From Steromphala cineraria (taxonomy: Eukaryota > Mollusca > Gastropoda > Trochida > Trochidae): a stretch of DNA of 64,000 nt. The notes below the pieces were generated by a model that worked only from the letters and a program-made list of their open reading frames with translations, made no database searches and was not told where the DNA came from. Shown one piece after another: positions 13,689 through 22,600 of this stretch; position 1 is the first letter of the stretch, and the number at the start of each line of letters is the position of its first letter. Position numbers and translations under genes: made by a program. Location of the stretch: positions 60,603,880-60,667,879 of the forward strand of contig OU744731.1 of assembly GCA_916613615.1 (NCBI GenBank), in the 5' to 3' direction.

Positions 13689-16600
13689 GCCTAACATAAA
13701 AAACATATCAACCATAGCTACTGGAAATTTGCCATTATTAGGTACTCGAGTCAAGTCACGTCTCTTTTCTTGGAATGAAGACTTGAGAGGTTGAGAACAC
13801 CGTTACTTATGCAAATTATTCTGTTTGTCTGTGATGAAAGAAGTTGGATGATCAACATGACCATTTCAAGACGTTGATGTCAATTATGATCTTCTTTATA
13901 TATATGTATAAGTCAACAATGTGGATAATATCTGTGCTGAATTACATGATCTTTTTTCGATTGATATAAGAATATTGGGTACTAAGGTCTTTGTTGAGTC
14001 TGAACCCTGGAGCGTAAAATCAAATATTTCTGACCCTCGAAGCCCTATATTGGATAAAAGGGATATCTTTTACTTGGTACCATGGATTTTTACTTAACAA
14101 AATAACACCTTTCTGAATGTTATTTCATCTTTTTCGTAGTGACATTTCGTTTGTAACATACATCACAGGATCTGCTGATGTCATGATCATGGTAATTTTA
14201 CATTCCCCACAAAATGAATGCTTGAGAAGTAAAATGAAATAAGAATCAAAGAAATAAAACTTTCAAAAAGCCTTGAACACTTGACTATTAAACATTTAAG
14301 AAATGTTGTACATTGAATAACTAGAAATATGTGCATGTGATGAACTGTGATGTCCCCGGCCTCAACTTTTAATCAAATCTCTTCATCTTAGATTTATGTG
14401 CCTGTGAAACCAAAGATATTCCACGAAGATAATTTTTTAATAAAATGGAGAAATAAGTTGCTTACCCCAAACAATAAATATTCAGAAAAACCAAAATAGC
14501 AAAAGGCACCACTCCTACCATGTTGTTTCACCAAGAAAATATGGAACGTTTCTTGAGATATGGTCTGAAAACGGACCATACCCTGAATATGCAAATTGTT
14601 TCCCTGGAAACCAAGAAATAAAAAAAAATAACCAAAATAGCTAAAAGCATCATTCCTCCACTAGATCTAACAACTCACCAAGTTTCAGAAAAATATTTTT
14701 TGAGTTATGGCCCGGAGATGAAAGCATTTTGAAACCACGCAACTGGACTGAAAACATTATGTCTCCCCGAAAAGCTTTGCAGTGACATAAGGATAAAATA
14801 TGAGACAACCAACCTATGTGGATGGAGCTCACGGCATATACCATTCAACTTCCCAAGGGGTGTAAAGGGTAAACATATATATAGGAAGATAGTTATGAGT
14901 TAAAAGCTAATGTAAATTTACCGTTTTTGTTTGTGCAGTCAAATATCCATTTTCAATGTAATTATCTAGTCATGTTCATGCATATTTTTCATATATATTC
15001 CTTCTGCTTATAATCCCCATATTTTTCTTGGGGGCTTTCGGGTTGCTCATAAACATTCCAACCTCATTTGGGTTTTTCGCCCCCACTTCATACTAAATAA
15101 CCCTTTTACCCCCACCTTCTTCATTCTCTCTATACCTCATAACTAACAAGCCCGGGTTATCAACTCCAGGACACCATGTCCGGGTTATGACTCCAGGGTA
15201 CTTTCCTCTTACACCTGGGTCTTAGCTCCAGGACGCAATGTCCGGGTTATGACTCCAGGGTACTTTCTCCTCTCACCCGGGTTACTTAGCTCCAGGACGC
15301 AATGTCCGGGTTATGACTCCAGGGTACTTTCTCCTCTCACCTGGGTTACTTAGCTCCAGGACGCAATGTCCGGGTTATGACTCCAGGGTACTTTCTCCTC
15401 TCACCCGGGTTACTTAGCTCCAGGACGCAATGTCCGGGTTATGACTCCAGGGAACTTTCTCCTCTCACCTGGGTTACTTAGCTCCAGGACGCAATGTCCG
15501 GGTTATGACTCCAGGGTACTTTCTCCTCTCACCTGGGTTACTTAGCTCCAGGACGCAATGTCCGGGTTATGACTCCAGGGAACTTTCTCCTCTCACCTGG
15601 GTTACTTAGCTCCAGGACGCAATGTCCGGGTTATGACTCCAGGGTACTTTCTCCTCTCACCTGGGTTACTTAGCTCCAGGACGCAATGTCCGGGTTATGA
15701 CTCCAGGGTACTTTCTCCTCTCACCTGGGTTACTTAGCTCCAGGACGCAATGTCCGGGTTATGACTCCAGGGAACTTTCTCCTCTCACCTGGGTTACTTA
15801 GCTCCAGGACGCAATGTCCGGGTTATGACTCCAGGGTACTTTCTCCTCTCACCCGGGTTACTTAGCTCCAGGACGCAATGTCCGGGTTATGACTCCAGGG
15901 AACTTTCTCCTCTCACCTGGGTTACTTAGCTCCAGGACGCAATGTCCGGGTTATGACTCCAGGGTACTTTCTCCTCTCACCCGGGTTACTTAGCTCCAGG
16001 ACGCAATGTCCGGGTTATGACTCCAGGGTACTTTCTCCTCTCACCCGGGTTACTTAGCTCCAGGACGCAATGTCCGGGTTATGACTCCAGGGAACTTTCT
16101 CCTCTCACCTGGGTTACTTAGCTCCAGGACGCAATGTCCGGGTTATGACTCCAGGGTACTTTCTCCTCTCACCCGGGTTACTTAGCTCCAGGACGCAATG
16201 TCCGGGTTATGACTCCAGGGTACTTTCTCCTCTCACCCGGGTTACTTAGCTCCAGGACGCAATGTCCGGGTTATGACTCCAGGGAACTTTCTCCTCTCAC
16301 CCGGGTTACTTAGCTCCAGGACGCAATGTCCGGGTTATGACTCCAGGGTACTTTCTCCTCTCACCTGGGTTACTTAGCTCCAGGACGCAATGTCCGGGTT
16401 ATGACTCCAGGGTACTTTCTCCTCTCACCCGGGTTACTTAGCTCCAGGACGCAATGTCCGGGTTATGACTCCAGGGTACTTTCTCCTCTCACCTGGGTTA
16501 CTTAGCTCCAGGACGCAATGTCCGGGTTATGACTCCAGGGTACTTTCTCCTCTCACCCGGGTTACTTAGCTCCAGGACGCAATGTCCGGGTTATGACTCC

Positions 16601-19600
16601 AGGGTACTTTCTCCTCTCACCCGGGTTACTTAGCTCCAGGACGCAATGTCCGGGTTATGACTCCAGGGAACTTTCTCCTCTCACCTGGGTTACTTAGCTC
16701 CAGGACGCAATGTCCGGGTTATGACTCCAGGGTACTTTCTCCTCTCACCCGGGTTACTTAGCTCCAGGACGCAATGTCCGGGTTATGACTCCAGGGTACT
16801 TTCTCCTCTCACCTGGGTTACTTAGCTCCAGGACGCAATGTCCGGGTTATGACTCCAGGGTACTTTCTCCTCTCACCCGGGTTACTTAGCTCCAGGACGC
16901 AATGTCCGGGTTATGACTCCAGGGTACTTTCTCCTCTCACCCGGGTTACTTAGCTCCAGGACGCAATGTCCGGGTTATGACTCCAGGGTACTTTCTCCTC
17001 TCACCCGGGTTACTTAGCTCCAGGACGCAATGTCCGGGTTATGACTCCAGGGTACTTTCTCCTCTCACCCGGGTTACTTAGCTCCAGGACGCAATGTCCG
17101 GGTTATGACTCCAGGGTACTTTCTCCTCTCACCCGGGTTACTTAGCTCCAGGACGCAATGTCCGGGTTATGACTCCAGGGTACTTTCTCCTCTCACCCGG
17201 GTTACTTAGCTCCAGGACGCAATGTCCGGGTTATGACTCCAGGGTACTTTCTCCTCTCACCCGGGTTACTTAGCTCCAGGACGCAATGTCCGGGTTATGA
17301 CTCCAGGGAACTTTCTCCTCTCACCTGGGTTACTTAGCTCCAGGACGCAATGTCCGGGTTATGACTCCAGGGTACTTTCTCCTCTCACCCGGGTTACTTA
17401 GCTCCAGGACGCAATGTCCGGGTTATGACTCCAGGGTACTTTCTCCTCTCACCCGGGTTACTTAGCTCCAGGACGCAATGTCCGGGTTATGACTCCAGGG
17501 AACTTTCTCCTCTCACCCGGGTTACTTAGCTCCAGGACGCAATGTCCGGGTTATGACTCCAGGGAACTTTCTCCTCTCACCCGGGTTACTTAGCTCCAGG
17601 ACGCAATGTCCGGGTTATGACTCCAGGGAACTTTCTCCTCTCACCTGGGTTACTTAGCTCCAGGACGCAATGTCCGGGTTATGACTCCAGGGTACTTTCT
17701 CCTCTCACCCGGGTTACTTAGCTCCAGGACGCAATGTCCGGGTTATGACTCCAGGGTACTTTCTCCTCTCACCTGGGTTACTTAGCTCCAGGACGCAATG
17801 TCCGGGTTATGACTCCAGGGAACTTTCTCCTCTCACCCGGGTTACTTAGCTCCAGGACGCAATGTCCGGGTTATGACTCCAGGGAACTTTCTCCTCTCAC
17901 CCGGGTTACTTAGCTCCAGGACGCAATGTCCGGGTTATGACTCCAGGGTACTTTCTCCTCTCACCCGGGTTACTTAGCTCCAGGACGCAATGTCCGGGTT
18001 ATGACTCCAGGGTACTTTCCTCTTACACCCGGGTTACTTAGCTCCAGGACGCAATGTCCGGGTTATGACTCCAGGGTACTTTCTCCTCTCACCCGGGTTA
18101 CTTAGCTCCAGGACGCAATGTCCGGGTTAACGTGACTCCAGGGTACTAACCGCCTCTTCTTTCTACCTCTTCCCTACCATTTGAGCAACCTTGACAGCCC
18201 TCAAGAAATTCCAAATGTATTATAATGTATTAAATGTACATATATATTCAACTTTCTCTTGTGTGTTTATTTGATTGCACAAATTGAAAAAAGAAGCGAT
18301 ATGACCGTCCCAGATGTGTAAAGAGGCAATACAAACCAATGCTTTGAGAGACTTTGACTCTGGTATTCCAGCCTTCTCCTTCACGTCGACCGTCATCTTG
18401 TTGATCCTCTTCAGGCATTCATCAAGACCTATCAGCTGCAACAACAAAACACAGTTGTGCATAAGATGATGTTTATTCACGGCCTTGTGATTCATCAACA
18501 ATTTTTTATAGACTCATAGAAGACATACGATAAAAATAGAGCCATTGGCTCTGTAGCTCATCAGGCTTCATTAACAATTATGCTGTAGAGTGTGGCCAAT
18601 GTGGTTCCCTCTTTGTAGCGGCCACAGGGTCACCAATCATAAAATCAAGTATATAGGCGACAAGTTTCATTTTTCTAGGCCTTATACTTCAGGAGAAGAA
18701 GATGAAAATAGATTTTAAGGGCGTACCTGTGGCCTTTATGAGGGGCAACAGGGCCACCAAAGCTACAATTTATAATCCTCTCTAGTCAAGGAGTCTGTCC
18801 ACAAAGTTTCAGCTTTCTAGGCCTTATGCTTCTGGAGAAGAAGATGAAAATATGTTTTTAGGGTGTGGCCTCTGTGGCGTTTATTACGGGTCACAGGGCC
18901 ACCAAAGCTACAATTTATAATCCTCACTAGTCAAGGATTCTGTACACAAAGTTTCAGCTTCTAGGCCTTATTGTTCTGGAAAAGAAGTCGAATTCCACAA
19001 AGTTTACGAACGGATAGACGGATGGACAGATGGATTGATGGAGAGACGGATGGACAGACGCCGGACGCCATGCCATGCCATGCCATAAGCCCATCGGGTC
19101 TTTCAGACCTGATGAGCTAAAAAAGTCAATCATAGACAACAAGCAGTTATGTTAGTGTTGTTCTGAAAAAATATCAAAATATTTGAAAGTGAATTGTAAG
19201 TCAGCGACCTTTGAGACTGATCCATTCCAAAAATGATGTTCATAAACTAAAAATATCGTTCTTATAAAATATTTGAAAGTGAAACAAGGAGATTGTAAAC
19301 TTTTGTACCCAATGGTTAGTTGATGGTCCCTCGATCCATTCCACGATCTTCCCATCTGAGCGAATAAGCACCATCTTGGAATGGGTGGCACCTCTGAAAT
19401 AGAATATTTGTCACAATCCTGTCTCAGGGTACGAACGTTACGCTACCACCACTAATCTGTACCCTGGGCTCAGAAGCTTGATTCGCTTGGGCGGCCCGAC
19501 TTGGGAAATAGCCAAACAAATTGTTTTCTCAAAGAAATTTTATCGAGAAGGTGGCGAGAAAATGATTTGATTGGCTATTTCTCAAGTAGGGCCGCGCGAG

Positions 19601-21077
19601 CGCATCTAGCTTTTGAGCATAGGGTACAGATTAGTGGAGGTAGCGTAAAGTTCGTACCCCGAAACAGGATGATTTGTAATAGGGTTTCACTCCTTTCATT
19701 CTTTTTGTAACGGAAGCAAGAATCCTTGGCAAGCTTGTCATCGTCTTGGCTCAGACATCAACTACTCGGCACAAGCCTCTTTTATGTTCATGAACCAGTT
19801 TGGGTTTGTTTTAAAAAAAAAAAATTATTATCAATATTTCTCCCTGTCAAATCCGTGATATATCATATTAGTATTAGGCAGGGATTGGGAAAGGCAAGGG
19901 CGATGGGCCATTTTGCACATTGGACAAAAAAATTTTCATTAAAATTCTGGATTTATCATTTATATAATGAGCGATGACCAATTTGAAATTATGAAATTTA
20001 CTAAAAACCCTAAAAATGGCCCATTGTCAAAGATGGCTTTCCAAATCCCTGATTCGGTGGACAAAGTCTTTAACTGACTCAAATGGAAATTATAATTTTT
20101 CCATTTTTTTATGGAAATAAAGTTATTTTATTTGTAATTAAACATATATTTGAATCAACATGTGAATATTTTTAGAGAAAGTTCCTTGCACATTTTTCTA
20201 TACATATAAATGACATCATAATGCTTTAAAGAAAGTTTATAATCACAAGGGGCGAGGAAGGGTAAACTTGTTTTTACTCGAGAACACTTTTCCTGCAACA
20301 GAAATATTTTCTATCATGCCAAGACGAAATAGGGGCGGGTGACTCATTGTAGGCTCAAGCCAGAAAATTGATCATTGTTGATGCACAAAGTAAAGAAGTT
20401 TGCTCTAAACAAACAATTGTTGAGGTTTACGCAGGTCTCGGGCAGCCTGACCTATTTGTACTGGGCAACCCAGGACTCTCAATGCTATATATGTACACTG
20501 TAGTTATAGTGATTGGGAAAGGCAGGGGCCATAGGCCATTTTGCAAATAATTCACCATTAAAATTTTGAAGTTTACTATTGATACAATGGCATGGGCAAT
20601 GGCTCAGTTGAAATTGAGAATATTAGCAAAAAACATGGCCAATTGTCAAAGATGTCTTCCTCAATTCAACTTTAGATACAAGGAATTTTTTCATAAGCTT
20701 CATTCATTCAAAAGTTTTTATTTTGCAATTATTTTCTATAACTTTTAGTCTTCAAATAAAGACAGAGTTAACTTTAATTGGTTATTAGAATGAATAAATA
20801 CACTATATGTTTTAATTATGTTATATTTGCAAAATTATTCCAAGATTTAAAATTAGATATCTATCAAATAAAAAAACACTTCTTTTGATTACAATATCTA
20901 ACAATTTATTTCAAAATTCTATTTTATTATTTTTATTTAATATAAAATTTTTAATCATACAAACAACATCCTGTATCGATTCGTTCAAAAGAAATATTCA
21001 TAAACAAAGCAAGGTGTATTGACATGTTTTTCTTACCCCTCGATGCCACCGAAATATTCGTAATTATCTCCTGACAT
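1357..21077 (-). CDS. NAGK: N-acetyl-D-glucosamine kinase (complete gene, 10 exons)
   Basis: Known role of the family: ATP-dependent phosphorylation of N-acetylglucosamine to GlcNAc-6-phosphate in the cytosol, for amino-sugar salvage. The coding sequence joins ten minus-strand exons (listed separately): 1038 bases, 345 residues, against 344 in human. All nine introns are GT-AG and every phase fits. Family motifs in order: the phosphate-binding GGIEGGATHSK near residues 10-20; STNHW at 38-42; SLSGGD at 78-83; the putative catalytic Asp111 in VGSDTFGA (the counterpart of TTDAAGS); TGSNC at 131-135; [22 protein letters not shown] at 275-281; and [10 protein letters not shown] near the C-terminus. 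The start is the only ATG that opens directly into the conserved N-terminus. The usual GDEGSA reads GDESSA. The gene looks intact and is 20 kb long mainly because of intronic repeats. It is divergently arranged with WDR91. Confidence 0.95.
2219..2365. mobile_element. Fold-back element in NAGK intron 9
   Basis: Imperfect inverted repeat: TTGACTTCAGTT plus GAATCCAATGGTTTATTGACC on the left is mirrored by GGTCAATAAGCCATTGGATTC plus AACTGAAGTCAATAATTG on the right. MITE-like and non-coding. Confidence 0.6.
2394..2666. mobile_element. GAGCC/TAGCTCATCAG-family non-autonomous element, copy 1
   Basis: Begins AGAGCCATGGGCTCTGTAGCTCATCAG and ends with the inverted CCTGATGAGCTAAAAA, preceded by a CGGAC-rich stretch. 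Relatives with the same two ends lie at 18538-19124, 31841-31911 and 32505-32957, with further pieces near 29855 and 32110-32504. No coding capacity. Confidence 0.6.
2704..2782 (-). CDS. NAGK: NAGK exon 9
   Basis: Encodes [20 protein letters not shown] and a few further residues. This includes the family hallmark GSVWKSW. The donor is GTAAGC. Confidence 0.94.
3255..3355 (-). CDS. NAGK: NAGK exon 8
   Basis: Encodes [19 protein letters not shown] followed by [14 protein letters not shown], after the acceptor CTGCAG. Phase 0 at the donor GTATTT. Confidence 0.93.
3480..3832. repeat. Dispersed repeat with two diverged subunits
   Basis: Two copies of a segment beginning GAACTCCATCAAGGTATTGATAC are followed by an ACGCACGCACGGACAGA stretch and a GGCGGGGGATAATAA end. 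This layout recurs in several repeats of the window. Boundaries are approximate. Confidence 0.4.
3853..4015. mobile_element. MITE, CAATGTTGTTCC family, copy 1
   Basis: Terminal inverted repeats CARTGTTGTTCCTAG / CTAGGAACAACACTG. The flanks show a perfect 6-bp duplication TATATG at 3847-3852 and 4016-4021. Copy 2 is at 40225-40378. Non-coding and 163 bp long. Confidence 0.7.
4108..4195 (-). CDS. NAGK: NAGK exon 7
   Basis: Encodes [19 protein letters not shown] and then MCKELAK. The donor was set at T|GTGAGT, two bases past an alternative AA|GTGTGA, because only this choice keeps the frame of exon 8. Confidence 0.9.
4271..4715. mobile_element. MITE with long inverted ends, carrying a nested MITE
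   Basis: Inverted ends of about 45 bp: ATTCTCTCCCCACAGAGGCAGATCAAGT near 4281 and its complement near 4677-4705. A second fold-back at 4327-4429 is nested inside. It lies in NAGK intron 6. Confidence 0.6.
4327..4429. mobile_element. Fold-back element, GGTACGAACGTTACGCTA family, copy 1
   Basis: CTGTCTCTGGGTACGAACGTTACGCTA at the left is mirrored by TAGCGCAACGTTCGTACCCTGAGAC at the right. A longer relative is at 19416-19670. Confidence 0.6.
5250..5421. mobile_element. MITE, CAGTGTATAAAATAGA family, copy 1
   Basis: Starts CAGTGTATAAAATAG and ends TATATTTTAAACACTG, with internal repeats of CCAGTCCTG. A 7-bp duplication TTAATGG abuts both ends. The sister copy at 55079-55249 has its own 7-bp duplication. 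Confidence 0.7.
5641..5753 (-). CDS. NAGK: NAGK exon 6
   Basis: Encodes [17 protein letters not shown] through NIMFSYFK. The donor is GTGAGA, phase 0. Confidence 0.93.
6091..6241. mobile_element. Fold-back element in NAGK intron 5
   Basis: Arms of about 60 bases: GATAAATAGTTG and GGGATTCATTGTTATTCA on the left, mirrored by TGAATAACGATGAATCCC and CAACTATTTATC on the right. A half-copy sits at about 2865-2940. Confidence 0.6.
6960..8265. mobile_element. 1.3 kb repeat rich in TGACCTTTGACCT / TCAAGGTCA motifs
   Basis: Three or more diverged subunits of about 300 bases, each with GACCTTGACCTTTGACC, CAAGGTCACACAATCA, and GCACAAAAACTTTTCAAGTTA. Both ends carry AGCAGCCCCG, and the right end forms a short hairpin (GCAGCCCCGTC / GACGGGGCTGC). 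A GCGGCGGCGG tract lies near 8177. It is transposon-like and lacks coding capacity. It lies in NAGK intron 5. Confidence 0.55.
8301..8411 (-). CDS. NAGK: NAGK exon 5
   Basis: Encodes [19 protein letters not shown] followed by [13 protein letters not shown], the second ATP-binding segment and the conserved Gly-rich turn. Confidence 0.95.
8412..9130. other. NAGK intron 4, nothing recognised
   Basis: AT-rich intron sequence with no repeat boundary or coding segment that I can support. Confidence 0.5.
9131..9272 (-). CDS. NAGK: NAGK exon 4
   Basis: Starts [12 protein letters not shown] after TTTTCAG and carries the putative catalytic Asp in GSDTFGAIA. Ends one base into a Gly codon before the donor GTAAAT. 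The intron before it (intron 3) is 9 kb and holds two large repeats. Confidence 0.95.
10003..13177 (+). mobile_element. 3.2 kb non-autonomous element, copy A
   Basis: Runs from ACCGAGGGTACAGAAGCTCACC to GTAAAGGTGAGCTAAAA. The same sequence is found inverted at 55688-59697 (copy B), including the poly-G/poly-C tract, the AAGATGGCCGC-type segment, the GAATATATCCCTCTGACACAAA segment and both ends. The termini carry short inverted AGCTCACC / GGTGAGCT repeats. No open frame of note. It lies in NAGK intron 3. Confidence 0.7.
13238..13655. mobile_element. pogo/Tc1-type MITE flanked by TA
   Basis: Inverted ends CCGTAATTTCTCTATTTATT / TAATAGAGAAATTACGG with TA at 13236-13237 and 13656-13657. The right TA merges into a (TA)n run that continues to about 13680. 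418 bp and non-coding. Confidence 0.7.
13682..15150. other. NAGK intron 3 spacer
   Basis: AT-rich sequence with no gene or clear element between the TA-flanked MITE and the 64-bp minisatellite. Confidence 0.5.
15151..18147. repeat. 64-bp minisatellite, about 47 copies
   Basis: The unit repeats every 64 bases (for example TCCGGGTTAT at 15241, 15305, 15369). It comprises CCGGGTTACTTAGCTCCAGG, GACGCAATG, TCCGGGTTATGACTCCAGGG and WACTTTCTCCTCTCAC. The two halves resemble each other (CCGGGTTA...CTCCAGG twice), so the unit is an old dimer. Copies are nearly identical and vary mainly at two sites: GGGT/AACTTT and CACC(C/T)GGG. The array lies in NAGK intron 3 and encodes no protein. Confidence 0.9.
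18337..18435 (-). CDS. NAGK: NAGK exon 3
   Basis: Thirty-three codons, starting [14 protein letters not shown] after the acceptor TTGCAG. The donor is TTG|GTTTGT, which departs from the usual GTRAGT consensus. The 64-bp minisatellite begins about 190 bases further along the transcript. Confidence 0.92.
18538..19124. mobile_element. GAGCC/TAGCTCATCAG-family element, copy 2
   Basis: AGAGCCATTGGCTCTGTAGC start, CCTGATGAGCTAAAAA end. Three internal subunits share AGTCAAGGAKTCTGT, AAGTTTCAGC and CTTCTGGAGAAGAAGATGAA. The end is preceded by (GGACAGA)-rich sequence. It lies in NAGK intron 2. Confidence 0.6.
19309..19393 (-). CDS. NAGK: NAGK exon 2
   Basis: Follows a TTTCAG acceptor. Encodes [15 protein letters not shown] through STNHW, the nucleotide-binding strand-loop-strand. 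Ends in phase 0 before the donor GTACAA. Confidence 0.95.
19416..19670. mobile_element. Fold-back element, GGTACGAACGTTACGCTA family, copy 2
   Basis: ATCCTGTCTCAGGGTACGAACG at the left, CGTACCCCGAAACAGGAT at the right. Related to the nested element at 4327-4429. Confidence 0.6.
19870..20690. repeat. Two related palindromic repeats (GATTGGGAAAGGC family)
   Basis: GATTGGGAAAGGCAAGGGC and ATGGGCCATTTTGCA near 19875 are mirrored by GGCCCATTGTCAAAGATGGC near 20015-20045. A second diverged copy runs from 20511 to about 20665. Half of another lies at about 4715-4760. No coding potential. Confidence 0.45.
21037..21077 (-). CDS. NAGK: NAGK exon 1
   Basis: Start codon at 21077-21075. Encodes [14 protein letters not shown] and ends two bases into a Gly codon, followed by the donor GTAAGA. 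Confidence 0.9.
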
Positions 21078-22477
21078 CTTTATCGTGAGCATGTGCCTGA
21101 ATCTGCACTCTCAAAACTACAATTTAGGATGCGAATGCAGACGAATCTTCAACACGCACCTGCTGCAAATAGTACAACTTATTTTATAAATATTTTATTA
21201 CAATCTTCTCTTCCTTTAAACATAGCAAATTTGTCACACACTTAAATTTTATATGAATCTTTATGCATAAAACATATTTTAAAATATTTTTAAAAATAAA
21301 TTTTGCTGTTATTTATTTATTAAACCATACATTTTCTTACAAATGAAATGCCCTACCAGTAGTCGCTTACAAGTACTATCTGGGGAGGTAACTCCGATAA
21401 CGTTTTGTATTGGCTACACTTGATTCATAGGAGCGTCGAATAAACATATACCATGTGACCGGCGCACTCCGCCTTCAATCACAGGTCGCACCCCCTCACC
21501 TCCCTCTTGATCCGCCAATGATTAATATTATCAAACAATGCTATTTTAATTATCTGGAAAGTTCACGAGCATTTTATCATTGGTGTACGTTAAGCCCTTA
21601 TAGTCAAATAGAATTGGAAACTATATTTTGGATAGAGGCAAATTATGATATCATAAATATTATATTTTTAATACATTTATTCATTGACACATAAGAAAAG
21701 TGGAATTAAATTGTTATGTCGGTCTCTAAACAATTATAACATTTTGCTTAATTATCATTCTAAAAGTAATTATCATTTAGTACGCTATATAAAATAATAT
21801 ATAGAGTGGATAAACAGTGGATATATATTAAGAAATTTTGGATGAACATAGAATATAATATCTTGGCATAGGCGAGGGAGGATATAGTTCTTCGTTATCC
21901 AAGTTAAAGAATTAATACCCTTTTTGAATTATATTAATTTTGCTGAGGATGTAATAGTCTTGAGGATTTTTGTATCACAAAATAAAGTCGATTTTCTTAA
22001 AAATCATGTGTTAAGTTTCACTTTAGTGTTAATAGCATATCTCTGTTATTTGTTATATATATATTATGTATGTCATGAAATTTGTTTATTCATGTTTTGT
22101 ACACTGCCCAAGAAGGGTGTTCTCTGTGCAAATACAATTATCTTATCTTAATATCTTATCACTGGTTGAAATATTGCCCAAGCGGTGTAAAACAATAACT
22201 CCCTCATTCAGTGTTATAAATAATGTCATGTGCTCCTGCCTTGCTAACACTAGCTCAATATGGCCCATGAATTTCGCCATTGAGAAATATCTTGAGTATT
22301 TGATTTTGAAACGATTACTATGCTGTCGTTGTTTAACAAGGTAGGCCGCCGACCATGTCTCTTTTGCGGCGTACGCCAAGTAGTGCACAATGCGACCATT
22401 CAATAACGGCCTAAAGGGGGCGTGGTCAGCTTTGTGCCCTGACTTGCTGGTTAGTATCTATCATCTAAATTGTAAAC
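21078..22477. promoter_or_regulatory. Divergent NAGK / WDR91 intergenic region
   Basis: 1.4 kb separates the two start codons. The middle is AT-rich and unremarkable. The WDR91-proximal 140 bases are richer in CG and contain a GC-box-like GGGGGCGTGG at 22416-22425. The WDR91 start codon lies in ACATGGCGGC, which resembles a YY1 site, a known feature near animal start sites. A shared promoter is possible, but I see no TATA box or initiator that I would commit to. Confidence 0.45.
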
Positions 22478-22600
22478 ATGGCGGCTGCTGCAGGCAGAAT
22501 CGACGAGCTTGTCAAAGATTATTTGTTATTTCGGGGCTTGACATCCACTTTAAGATCGCTTGATAACGAATTAAAGAATGACAGAGAAAAGGGGCTTCGG
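22478..22600 (+). CDS. WDR91: WDR91 exon 1
   Basis: Forty-one codons from ATG, containing [20 protein letters not shown] and ending EKGLR in phase 0 before the donor GTAAAG. The ATG context AACATGG is good. The giant transposon is inserted 308 bases downstream. Confidence 0.93.

Noticed and set aside
15151..18147. CRISPR-like array
   Set aside because: Units are contiguous 64-mers without unique spacers, in an intron of an animal gene.
18220..18501. 93-residue minus-strand frame as an independent small gene
   Set aside because: Its core is NAGK exon 3; the rest is intron.
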